A model generated the notes under the pieces. The model saw only the letters and a program-made list of their open reading frames with translations, was not told the DNA's origin and searched no databases. Source: Thermoplasmata archaeon (lineage in GTDB: Archaea; Thermoplasmatota; Thermoplasmata; Methanomassiliicoccales; Methanomethylophilaceae). From it: DNA of 64,000 nt. Every line of letters begins with the position of its first letter. The stretch's first letter is position 1. Location: positions 1 through 64,000 of the forward strand of contig SUSU01000005.1 in assembly GCA_015063225.1 (NCBI GenBank), in the 5' to 3' direction. This document shows positions 18,237 through 25,220 of the stretch, one piece after another. A program made the translations under genes and the position numbers.

Positions 18237-18515
18237 TTGGCAGAGATTGAAAACATCAGAGATATACTCGGCGGCCGCGATTTGGAGATCTACGATTCCG
18301 CTTTCGAAGAAGGAAAATCCGAGGGGATTTCGGAAGAAAGATCTAGGAAAGACGCTCAGATTGTATCGGATTTCGCCGATGTCGCGATGACCCATCTTCA
18401 CGAAAACGATGTTTCTCCCGAAGAGGCTGTCGAGAAGGTTGTCGCCCTTAAGCATTATCGTGACCTCGTGCTCGAAGAGGTAATGCGGAGACTCGCGGAA
18501 AAACAGCCCCGGTGA
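18237..18515 (+). CDS. Stand-alone duplicate of the Rpn-like C-terminal domain
   Basis: A 92-residue protein nearly identical to residues 243-328 of the preceding product: both contain IRDILGGRDLEIYDSAFEEG, DAQIVSDFADVAM, HLHENDVSP and RDLVLEEVMRRLA. It differs by a six-residue insertion after EEG and about ten substitutions. TTG at 18237 is chosen because AGGAG ends six bases upstream and the protein then starts exactly where the duplicated domain starts. It lies four bases after the full-length gene's stop. By analogy to bacterial Rpn small forms it may be a dedicated inhibitor; this is inference. Confidence 0.7.
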   Translation: MAEIENIRDILGGRDLEIYDSAFEEGKSEGISEERSRKDAQIVSDFADVAMTHLHENDVSPEEAVEKVVALKHYRDLVLEEVMRRLAEKQPR

Positions 18516-18589
18516 CTCCCACCGTCCGAAAGCACCCATGGGACGATATGACATCTTTTTACACAAACCTGTAATCAATCCGATAAAAG

Positions 18590-18626
18590 TTTTAAATATA
18601 CGTGCTAAATGCTAACACTTAGCACG
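18590..18626 (+). promoter_or_regulatory. aro operon promoter with dyad operator
   Basis: A TATA box (TTTTAAATATA, 18590-18600) is followed at once by a perfect 8-bp inverted repeat, CGTGCTAA (18601-18608) and TTAGCACG (18619-18626), with a 10-bp spacer. The predicted transcription start, about 26 bp after the TATA box, falls inside the right arm. A repressor bound to this dyad would block polymerase or TFB entry, as expected for amino-acid feedback on an aromatic pathway. Confidence 0.7.
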
Positions 18627-18663
18627 GTCAGATTCGGAAATCCTTTTTTAGGAAAAAGAATCA

Positions 18664-19491
18664 ATGACAGCCAGAACCTGCCCGGAGCAGAAGGTGAAGA
18701 ACATGGATGGAAAAGGAATCCGTTTGGAAAGGATCATGGACAGGAGAACCGGACGCGCGGTCATCGTCCCCATGGACCACGGGATATCCAACGGGCCGAT
18801 GGACGGCCTGTACGATATGAAGGCCACCGTCGACGCGGTGACCAACGGCGGCGCCACCGCCGTCATCATGCACAAGGGACTCATCCGCTACTCCTACCGC
18901 GGATCCGGAAAGGATGTGGGACTCGTCCTCCACCTCTCGGCCTCCACCGACGTGAACAAGGAGAACGCCAACCACAAGGTCCTCGTGGCCACCGTGGAGG
19001 AGGCCATCAAGATCGGTGCCGATGCCGTCTCCATCCACATCAACTTCGGCGACGAGTACGAGTACGAGATGCTTGAATCCGCCGGGGAGGTGTCCCGCAT
19101 CTGCAGCGAGTGGGGCATGCCCCTCATCGTCATGGCCTATCCCCGCGGGCACGACGTCAACTCCTACGACCCCGACCTCATCGCCCACTGCGCCCGCGCC
19201 TCCGCCGAGCTCGGCGCCGACATCGTCAAGGTGAACTACACCGGCGACATCGACAGCTTCCGCAATGTAGTGAAGGGAGCGCTTGCGCCCATCGTCATCG
19301 CCGGCGGCCCCAAGATGAAGACCGACATGGACGTCCTCAACATGGTGTACGACTCCCTCCAGGCCGGGGGCAAAGGCGTGTCCATGGGGAGGAACATCTT
19401 CCAGAACAGGAACGTCGAGGGCATAACCAAGGCCATCTCCGCCATCGTCCTCGAGGACGCCACCGTCGAGGAAGCCTCGAAGTACCTCTGA
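18664..19491 (+). CDS. 2-amino-3,7-dideoxy-D-threo-hept-6-ulosonate synthase (AroA')
   Basis: First step of the archaeal DAHP-independent shikimate route: a class I aldolase joins a 6-deoxy-5-ketofructose phosphate with aspartate semialdehyde. The 275-residue protein has the FbaB/DhnA-type barrel with VPMDHGISNGP, then GADIVKVNYTGD containing the Schiff-base lysine, and the phosphate site IAGGPK plus GVSMGRNIFQ. AGGAAA lies upstream of ATG 18664. It is the first gene of the aro operon. Aspartate-semialdehyde dehydrogenase at 49281-50345 would provide its co-substrate. Confidence 0.93.
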   Translation: MTARTCPEQKVKNMDGKGIRLERIMDRRTGRAVIVPMDHGISNGPMDGLYDMKATVDAVTNGGATAVIMHKGLIRYSYRGSGKDVGLVLHLSASTDVNKENANHKVLVATVEEAIKIGADAVSIHINFGDEYEYEMLESAGEVSRICSEWGMPLIVMAYPRGHDVNSYDPDLIAHCARASAELGADIVKVNYTGDIDSFRNVVKGALAPIVIAGGPKMKTDMDVLNMVYDSLQAGGKGVSMGRNIFQNRNVEGITKAISAIVLEDATVEEASKYL

Positions 19492-19500
19492 GGGAGAGAG

Positions 19501-20520
19501 ATGGAGAAGAGGATCTTCGTCCGCGCGGACATACCCGAGTCTAAAGACGACCGCAAGGCCTTCGTCACCGACGGCCTCGAGGCGGGAGTGGTTTCTTTCA
19601 TACTCAGGAAGGGGGACGAGCAGTTCGCCACCCTCGGCCGCATGGAGGATATCGTATACTTCGAGAACGGCAAACCTATCGATGAGAAATGGGCGTACGC
19701 CAGGATAGACACCCCCGAGGAACAGTCCGCCGTCCTCGCGATGGCCGGGAAGAAGGACGCCGTGGTGATAGAAACGGGCGACTGGACCGTCATCCCCCTG
19801 GAGAACATGATCGCCAAGTTCCGCACCGCGGGCACCAAGATCTACGCCGTGGCGCGCTCCAAGGAGGACGCCTCCCTCTACCTCCAGACCATGGAGAAGG
19901 GTGTGGACGGAGTGGTCATCGAGACCGACGACTCCGGAGACGTATCCAAGTTCAAGGACCTGCTCACCGTCAGCGAGCCCGTGGAGCTCTCCGAGGTGGA
20001 GGTCACCTCCGTGAAGCCCATCGAGATGGGCGACAGGGTCTGCGTCGACACCTGCTCCAACATGGTCCCCGGCGAGGGGATGCTGGTGGGTTCGTACTCC
20101 AACTGTTTGTTCCTCATCCAGAGCGAAAGCGAGGAGAACGGCTACGTCGCCGCCCGCCCCTTCCGCGTCAACGCCGGCGCGGTGCACGAGTACTGCATGG
20201 TGCCCGGAGGCGGGACGAGGTACCTATCGGAGGTCTCCGCGGGGGACAGCGTACTGGTGTGCGACCGCGACGGGAACACCCGCACCGCGTCCGTCGGACG
20301 CTGCAAGGTGGAGGTCCGCCCCCTCCTCATGGTGGAGGCCACCGACGGGAGGAAGAAGTACAACGTCGTCCTCCAGAACGCCGAGACCATCAAGGTCGTC
20401 ACCTCCTCGGGATCCAAGAGCGTCACCACAATCGTACCCGGGGACAGGATACTGGCACACCTCAGCACCGGGGGCCGCCACTTCGGCATGGCCGTCGAGG
20501 AGACCATCACGGAGAAATGA
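19501..20520 (+). CDS. 3-dehydroquinate synthase II (AroB')
   Basis: Converts 2-amino-3,7-dideoxyheptulosonate to 3-dehydroquinate with NAD+ by oxidative deamination and cyclisation. The 339-residue protein matches archaeal AroB' over its full length. Recognisable blocks are VRADIPESKDDRKAFVTDGL at the start, VDTCSNMVPGEGMLVGSYSN, ARPFRVNAGAVHEYCMVPGG and the final RILAHLSTGGRHFGMAVEE. It follows the previous gene by nine bases, preceded by GAGGGAG, and overlaps the start of the AroD-AroE fusion. Confidence 0.95.
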   Translation: MEKRIFVRADIPESKDDRKAFVTDGLEAGVVSFILRKGDEQFATLGRMEDIVYFENGKPIDEKWAYARIDTPEEQSAVLAMAGKKDAVVIETGDWTVIPLENMIAKFRTAGTKIYAVARSKEDASLYLQTMEKGVDGVVIETDDSGDVSKFKDLLTVSEPVELSEVEVTSVKPIEMGDRVCVDTCSNMVPGEGMLVGSYSNCLFLIQSESEENGYVAARPFRVNAGAVHEYCMVPGGGTRYLSEVSAGDSVLVCDRDGNTRTASVGRCKVEVRPLLMVEATDGRKKYNVVLQNAETIKVVTSSGSKSVTTIVPGDRILAHLSTGGRHFGMAVEETITEK

Positions 20521-21815
20521 GGATGAGGATCTGCGCCACTTACGGGGCGGTCCCCGAGGGGCCCGTCCCGGCCGACATGCAGGAGGTCCGCCTCGACGTC
20601 TTCCCCTCCGTTCCGGAGTGGGCCGATGAGAACACCATCGTCACCGCCGCGGGCAAGGACCACATCACCCTCCCCGAGGGGTTCGAAGGGATAGTAGACG
20701 TGGGGGACAGGGACACCTTCGTCCCCTGCAGGAAGATCCGCTCCTTCCACCATTTCAACGGGGTACCCCCGTCCGCGTTCCTCATGATGGAGATGGGTTC
20801 CGGCGACCAGTGGCTGTCGAAGTGCGCATGCACCGTCAATTCCTTCAGGGACCTCCACACCCTCTACAGGGTATCCAAGGTTATCGACCGCAGGCACGTC
20901 ATCCTCGGTATGGGCGAACTCGGTACGGTCACCCGCATCAGGCAGGATGTCCTCAACAACGTCTTCACCTTCGCATATTCCGGACAGCCCACCGCCCCCG
21001 GACAGCTCTCCGTGGAGGAGATGAACGAACTCGGGGATAATCCCGAGATTATGGGGATCATAGGACATCCCCTCTCCCATTCCAAATCGCCGAGGATGCA
21101 GAACGCCGCCATGAGGAAGGCGGGGATCAAAGGGAGATATCTCGTCTTCGACTCCCCCGACCTCACCGACCTCCCCGACGTCATCAGGGAGTACCGCATC
21201 CGCGGACTCAACGTCACCATCCCCTACAAGCAGGACGTCGCCCCCATGATGGACGTCCTCGAGGGACCCGCGAAGACCATCGGTGCTGTGAACACGATCA
21301 TCAACGACGACGGGAGACTCATAGGCACCAACACCGACGTCGCCGGCATAATCCATGCCTTCTCCAAAACTGGTAAAGAACTCTCCGAACACTCGAAAGT
21401 CCTCATCCACGGCACCGGCGGAGCGGCCCGCGCGGCAGTCTACGCTGCCATGAGCCAGGACTGCGAAGTCACTGTCATGGGGAGGACCCCGGAACACGTC
21501 TCCTCCCTCTGCGAGGAGGCGGGATGCGAGGCATTCGCCGGAGGCTCCGTCTCCTCATTCGATGCTGTCATCAACTGCACCCCCATCGGGATGAAGGAGG
21601 ACTCCGCATACCTCTTCGACATCAACGACATCCGCGGTTCCATGACTGTCCTCGACATGGTCTACAACCGCAAGACCGCCCTCGTCAGGGCGGCGGAAGC
21701 AAGGGGATCGAAGATAGCGAAGGGATCCGACATGCTCGTCGGACAGGGGGCGGAATCCTTCCGCCTCTGGTTCGGAAAGGACCCCGACATCCGCACCATG
21801 GAGGATGCGCTTTGA
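20517..21815 (+). CDS. aroDE: Fused 3-dehydroquinate dehydratase (type I) and shikimate dehydrogenase
   Basis: A 432-residue bifunctional enzyme for two consecutive steps. Residues 1 to about 172 are a short type I dehydroquinase: EVRLDVFP, the lysine in LSKCACTVNS, then ILGMGELGTVTRIR and a PTAPGQLS end. That is 40-60 residues shorter than usual. Residues about 180-432 are AroE: MGIIGHPLSHSKSP, LNVTIPYKQDV with the catalytic lysine, GAVNTI, GTNTDVAG, and the nucleotide loop GTGGAARAAV. ATG 20517 overlaps the previous stop as ATGA; ATG 20523 is also possible. Fusion ensures channel proximity of dehydroshikimate. Confidence 0.92.
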   Translation: MRMRICATYGAVPEGPVPADMQEVRLDVFPSVPEWADENTIVTAAGKDHITLPEGFEGIVDVGDRDTFVPCRKIRSFHHFNGVPPSAFLMMEMGSGDQWLSKCACTVNSFRDLHTLYRVSKVIDRRHVILGMGELGTVTRIRQDVLNNVFTFAYSGQPTAPGQLSVEEMNELGDNPEIMGIIGHPLSHSKSPRMQNAAMRKAGIKGRYLVFDSPDLTDLPDVIREYRIRGLNVTIPYKQDVAPMMDVLEGPAKTIGAVNTIINDDGRLIGTNTDVAGIIHAFSKTGKELSEHSKVLIHGTGGAARAAVYAAMSQDCEVTVMGRTPEHVSSLCEEAGCEAFAGGSVSSFDAVINCTPIGMKEDSAYLFDINDIRGSMTVLDMVYNRKTALVRAAEARGSKIAKGSDMLVGQGAESFRLWFGKDPDIRTMEDAL

Positions 21816-22621
21816 CCGGAACGGGGGTCTCCCACGGATGCATATCCGTGATCAACGGGATAGTCAACGGCACCGGCGCGGTGATAGGTATCGCCCTCGA
21901 GACCGTCGCCACCTACACCGAAGGTGGGGACTCCAAGAAGGTCATAATAGAGGGGGAGAAGACCGGCGACCGCCTCGCCAAGCTCTGCGTGAAACGCACC
22001 CTCGAACATCTGGGGGCTGCGGATTGCAACTACACCCTCACCATAAGGTCGCAGATCCCCCCGTCCAGGGGACTGAAGAGCTCCTCCTCCGTATGCAATG
22101 CCGTCATCAAGGCGGTGCTCGACGAACACGGAGCGGACATGAACACCCTCGACATGATCAAGCTGGGGGTGGAATGCGCCAAGGAGGCGGGGGTCACCGT
22201 CACCGGGAGCTTCGACGACGCCTGCGGATGCGAGATCGGGGGATTCATCATGACGTACAACTACGAGAACCGCATCCTCGAGCAGAGGCCGGTGAGGAAG
22301 GACGCGGTTGTCCTCTGCATACCCGGCCATGTGAAGAAGAATGTCCCCAAGGAGGAGTATCAGGCCCGTTCCCGTATCATAGAACAGGCGATAGCCCTCT
22401 GCGAAACGGACATCTATTCAGCCATGACCCTCAACGGCAGGGCCATCGCGGAGGTCACCGGGGAATCCGGGGACCTGATAGACATAGCAATCAAGAACGG
22501 GGCGATAGCCGCGGGGGTCTCCGGCACGGGTCCCGCCGTGGGGATAATCTGCTCCGGGGACGATGCCGTGCGTATCGCGCAGGCGATGCCCTGCGAGACC
22601 ATCATCACGGAGGTGCGCTGA
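21812..22621 (+). CDS. Shikimate kinase, archaeal GHMP type
   Basis: Phosphorylates shikimate at the 3-hydroxyl with ATP. Archaea use a GHMP-superfamily enzyme in place of bacterial AroK. The 269 residues include the ATP-binding PPSRGLKSSSSVCNAV, TVTGSFDDACGCEIGG, and the late GVSGTGPAVGI. TTG at 21812 is chosen because it overlaps the AroE stop (TTGA) and gives the complete N-terminal strand GVSHGCISVINGIVNGTGA. The 3' end overlaps the next start as TGATG. Confidence 0.93.
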   Translation: MTGTGVSHGCISVINGIVNGTGAVIGIALETVATYTEGGDSKKVIIEGEKTGDRLAKLCVKRTLEHLGAADCNYTLTIRSQIPPSRGLKSSSSVCNAVIKAVLDEHGADMNTLDMIKLGVECAKEAGVTVTGSFDDACGCEIGGFIMTYNYENRILEQRPVRKDAVVLCIPGHVKKNVPKEEYQARSRIIEQAIALCETDIYSAMTLNGRAIAEVTGESGDLIDIAIKNGAIAAGVSGTGPAVGIICSGDDAVRIAQAMPCETIITEVR

Positions 22622-23877
22622 TGGACGTCTCCTTCTCGGGCGGGGAACTGAAAGGCACTGTATCCCCTCCGCCTTCCAAGAGCCACACGCACCGCGCGAT
22701 CATCCTCGCCGCCCTCTCCGGGGGGACGTGCAGAATAGATTCACCTCTCCTCTCCTTCGACACGAGGGCCACCATGGACGCCGTCCGCGCCCTCGGTGCG
22801 GATGTGGAGGAGCACGGGGATCACATCATAGTCAGGGGAGGGGATATCCACGCCCCCGAACGCCCCATCGACGTCGCCAACTCCGGGACCACCCTCCGCC
22901 TGATGACCGGGATATGCTCCCTCTTCGGTTCGGAGACCGTCCTCACAGGGGACGCTTCGATCCGGAAGAGGCCCATGGGACCCCTCCTGGAATCCCTCTC
23001 CGCGGCCGGGGTCGCATGCTCGTCGGAGAACGGGAAGCCCCCGGTCATGGTGAAGGGCCCGGTCACCGGCTCCCGCCTGACCATAGACGGATCGGTGAGT
23101 TCACAGTTCGTATCCTCGCTGCTGATGATGTCCCCTCTCACCGGGAAGGAGATGGAGGTCCGCATCACAGGGGACCTCGTCTCCAAGCCCTACATAGACA
23201 TCACCCTCGCCCTCATGAAACGTTTCGGGGTCTCCGCAAAGGAGGTCTCCGAAGGACTCTACCGCATAGAGCCAGGCAATTACATTCCTGCAGATTACAC
23301 CGTCCCCGCCGACTTCTCCTCCGCCGCCTTCCCGCTGGTGGCGGGCGCCCTCGGCGGTAGCGTGACCGCCAGGGGACTCGACCTCTCCGACGCCCAGGGG
23401 GATTCCAAGGTCATAGACATCCTCAGGGACACGGGAGCGGAGATCAAGATAGACGGGGACAAGGTGACCTGCACCCGCAGGGGCAGACCGAAGGCCGCCG
23501 AGATAGACATGGGCGACATACCCGACCTGTTCCCGGTCATCGCAGTCCTCCTCTCCACCGCCGAGAGCACCAGCCGCCTCTACGGCGCGCCCCACCTGAG
23601 GTTCAAGGAATCCGACCGCATCGCCCTGACCGAGAGGATGCTGAGGACACTCGGAGCGGACATCACGGCCACCGACGACGGTTGCATCATCAGAGGAGTC
23701 CCACGCCTCCGCGGAGGGAGGATCGAACACGAGGGAGACCACAGGATGTTCATGGCGGGCGCCGTTGCATCGCTGGTCTCCGACGGCCCGGTCTCCATGG
23801 AGGACGACGGATGCTGGAACGTCTCCTATCCCGGATTCCCGGAACAGATGAGGGACGTAGGGTTAAGGATGGACTGA
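22621..23877 (+). CDS. aroA: 5-enolpyruvylshikimate-3-phosphate synthase
   Basis: Transfers enolpyruvate from PEP to shikimate 3-phosphate, the penultimate step to chorismate. The 418-residue protein has both EPSP domains, with PPPSKSHTHRAIILAAL, DVANSGTTLRLMTG, RKRPMGPLLESL, SVSSQFVSSLLM, and RFKESDRIALTERM near the end. It is the last gene of the operon, which therefore runs without a break from the heptulosonate to EPSP. Chorismate synthase is not in the window. Confidence 0.95.
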   Translation: MDVSFSGGELKGTVSPPPSKSHTHRAIILAALSGGTCRIDSPLLSFDTRATMDAVRALGADVEEHGDHIIVRGGDIHAPERPIDVANSGTTLRLMTGICSLFGSETVLTGDASIRKRPMGPLLESLSAAGVACSSENGKPPVMVKGPVTGSRLTIDGSVSSQFVSSLLMMSPLTGKEMEVRITGDLVSKPYIDITLALMKRFGVSAKEVSEGLYRIEPGNYIPADYTVPADFSSAAFPLVAGALGGSVTARGLDLSDAQGDSKVIDILRDTGAEIKIDGDKVTCTRRGRPKAAEIDMGDIPDLFPVIAVLLSTAESTSRLYGAPHLRFKESDRIALTERMLRTLGADITATDDGCIIRGVPRLRGGRIEHEGDHRMFMAGAVASLVSDGPVSMEDDGCWNVSYPGFPEQMRDVGLRMD

Positions 23878-23933
23878 TCCGGGAATCAATCATTCCCAAA
23901 TGATTGATTGGATGGATTTCCGCGTGCTGCATC

Positions 23934-24020
23934 CCGCGCCAAGTTATATGAACTGGCAAAGGATGATAGATTCCGGAGGCTGAAAATGGCTACGGAATCG
24001 TTCTTCGAGGACCTTGTGAT
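23934..24020 (+). repeat. Direct repeat copy 1 (87 bp) over antitoxin promoter and start
   Basis: Bases 23934-24020 are identical to 24829-24915, an offset of 895 bp. The block covers a TATA-like sequence (AAGTTATATGAA), a ribosome binding site (GGAGG) and the first codons of a small antitoxin gene. Perfect identity over non-coding and coding bases shows a recent duplication or gene conversion. Confidence 0.9.
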
Positions 24021-24174
24021 CGATACCCCTGAAGCTGCAGAGAGATTCGCAGAGATGCTCAGGAAGAACAAACCCTTCAACCTCGAGGGCCCCCGTATAA
24101 AAGAAGCTGATGAGGCGTTTATACGCAAAATAGGCGAGATATACGGCCTCAAAGAGAGGTCGGATTGTGACTGA
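23986..24174 (+). CDS. Putative antitoxin of GNAT toxin pair
   Basis: A 62-residue acidic protein starting MATESFFEDLVIDTPEAAER. It overlaps the acetyltransferase gene by eight bases, the usual arrangement for an antitoxin and toxin. GGAGG ends seven bases before ATG 23986, which is why this start is taken over an upstream in-frame ATG at 23908 that lies before the TATA box. The protein is short and helical, and no ribbon-helix-helix DNA-binding domain is evident, unlike TacA-type antitoxins. A close paralogue lies at 24881-25069. Assignment rests on gene order. Confidence 0.6.
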   Translation: MATESFFEDLVIDTPEAAERFAEMLRKNKPFNLEGPRIKEADEAFIRKIGEIYGLKERSDCD

Positions 24175-24709
24175 CGGGAACCATACGATCGTTCCTCTAT
24201 CGGACCTTATCAACATATACGGAGATAACCTCAAGAACATACTCATCAAGTTTGTCCCTTATTCGACGAATGATGCGTCCCTGTTCCTGACCAAACAAGC
24301 CGTCCAGATGGAGAAACGTGACCTGTCAAGAACATATCTTGCCTTTTCTGACATCGATGGGAGTATACTCGGATTCGTCACCATAGGTCTCAAATGCATC
24401 AGGATTCCCGAAGAAAACAACCTCAGCAGATCCCTCCTGAAACAATGCAACATCGAGAGATCGACAGGGGTCGCCCAAGCATACCTCATAGGTCAGCTCG
24501 CCCGTTCTGCGGATTCTCCCAAAGGTTTCGGAGAACGCCTGATGCAATACGCTATCGACAAGCTCCGCGATGCGAAGGGGATAGTCGGATGCCGCATGGC
24601 CCGCCTCGACTGCGCGGATGAGCTCATCGGCTACTATGAAAGATATGAATTCAACCAAATCCGCAAGGATCACCACCATGGTCTCAATCAGATGATGATT
24701 CTCATCTGA
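24167..24709 (+). CDS. GNAT-family acetyltransferase, probable toxin
   Basis: A 180-residue GCN5-related acetyltransferase. The acetyl-CoA binding region is AQAYLIGQLARSADSPKGFGERLMQYAIDKL, where pairs of hydrophobic residues lead to the G-x-G turn; a late YYERYEFNQI helix closes the fold. The layout matches TacT/AtaT-like toxins that acetylate charged tRNA. The GTG start at 24167 overlaps the antitoxin gene. Toxicity and the tRNA target are inferred from the pair and from family knowledge. Confidence 0.7.
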   Translation: MTDGNHTIVPLSDLINIYGDNLKNILIKFVPYSTNDASLFLTKQAVQMEKRDLSRTYLAFSDIDGSILGFVTIGLKCIRIPEENNLSRSLLKQCNIERSTGVAQAYLIGQLARSADSPKGFGERLMQYAIDKLRDAKGIVGCRMARLDCADELIGYYERYEFNQIRKDHHHGLNQMMILI

Positions 24710-24828
24710 TTCCCATAACCCAGTTTCCCGAAAAAGATAGGAGCCAGGGAACATAGGTTGGACTAATCCCGACAATCAGCGTCTTTCCAGAATGGCTATT
24801 TGGATTGCTTTCCGAATGGTGTGGTGTT

Positions 24829-24915
24829 CCGCGCCAAGTTATATGAACTGGCAAAGGATGATAGATTCCGGAGGCTGAAAATGGCTACGGAATCGTTCTT
24901 CGAGGACCTTGTGAT
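24829..24915 (+). repeat. Direct repeat copy 2 (87 bp)
   Basis: Second copy of the block at 23934-24020, identical base for base, driving the second antitoxin gene. Beyond the block the two loci diverge at the DNA level while still encoding similar protein. Confidence 0.9.
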
Positions 24916-25069
24916 AGATACACCCGAAGCGGCGGAAAGATTCGCAGAGATGCTCAGGAAGAACAAGACATTCAGCCTCGACGGACCGGTCTTTAAAGAG
25001 GCCGATGAGGAGTTCATACGTGAATTTGCCATTGCACACGGACTCAAGGAGAAGTCAGACTGTGACTGA
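24881..25069 (+). CDS. Second, orphan copy of the putative antitoxin
   Basis: A 62-residue protein that shares its first 33 residues with the 23986-24174 product and about three quarters of its positions overall. It has the same promoter, GGAGG site and ATG context through the identical repeat. Unlike the first copy it has no full toxin: the downstream frame ends after 15 codons. It may cross-neutralise the intact toxin, or regulate the first operon. Confidence 0.6.
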   Translation: MATESFFEDLVIDTPEAAERFAEMLRKNKTFSLDGPVFKEADEEFIREFAIAHGLKEKSDCD

Positions 25070-25109
25070 AGGCGAATACGCCATCGTTCCCTTTTCAAAC
25101 CCCCTCTGA
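25062..25109 (+). pseudogene. Truncated GNAT toxin stub
   Basis: Starting at GTG 25062, overlapping the orphan antitoxin exactly as in the intact pair, 15 codons read VTEGEYAIVPFSNPL before TGA. The intact toxin begins VTDGNHTIVPLSDLI. This shows the duplicated locus once carried a toxin gene whose body has been lost. Confidence 0.75.
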
Positions 25110-25220
25110 AGGGATGATGATGAACCCGAGAACCTACCCATCATCCTCGTCTGAAAGTCCATAATCCCGTAGCAGGGAAAGAGGTTTTTAAACGGTTTGG
25201 CGGGGACGTCCACCCCGCGG

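Noticed and set aside
18661-20187. 508-codon minus-strand open frame
   Set aside because: It is antisense to the first two aro genes, both unmistakable. Its translation is rich in Gly, Val, Asp and His, as expected for the shadow of a GC-rich gene.
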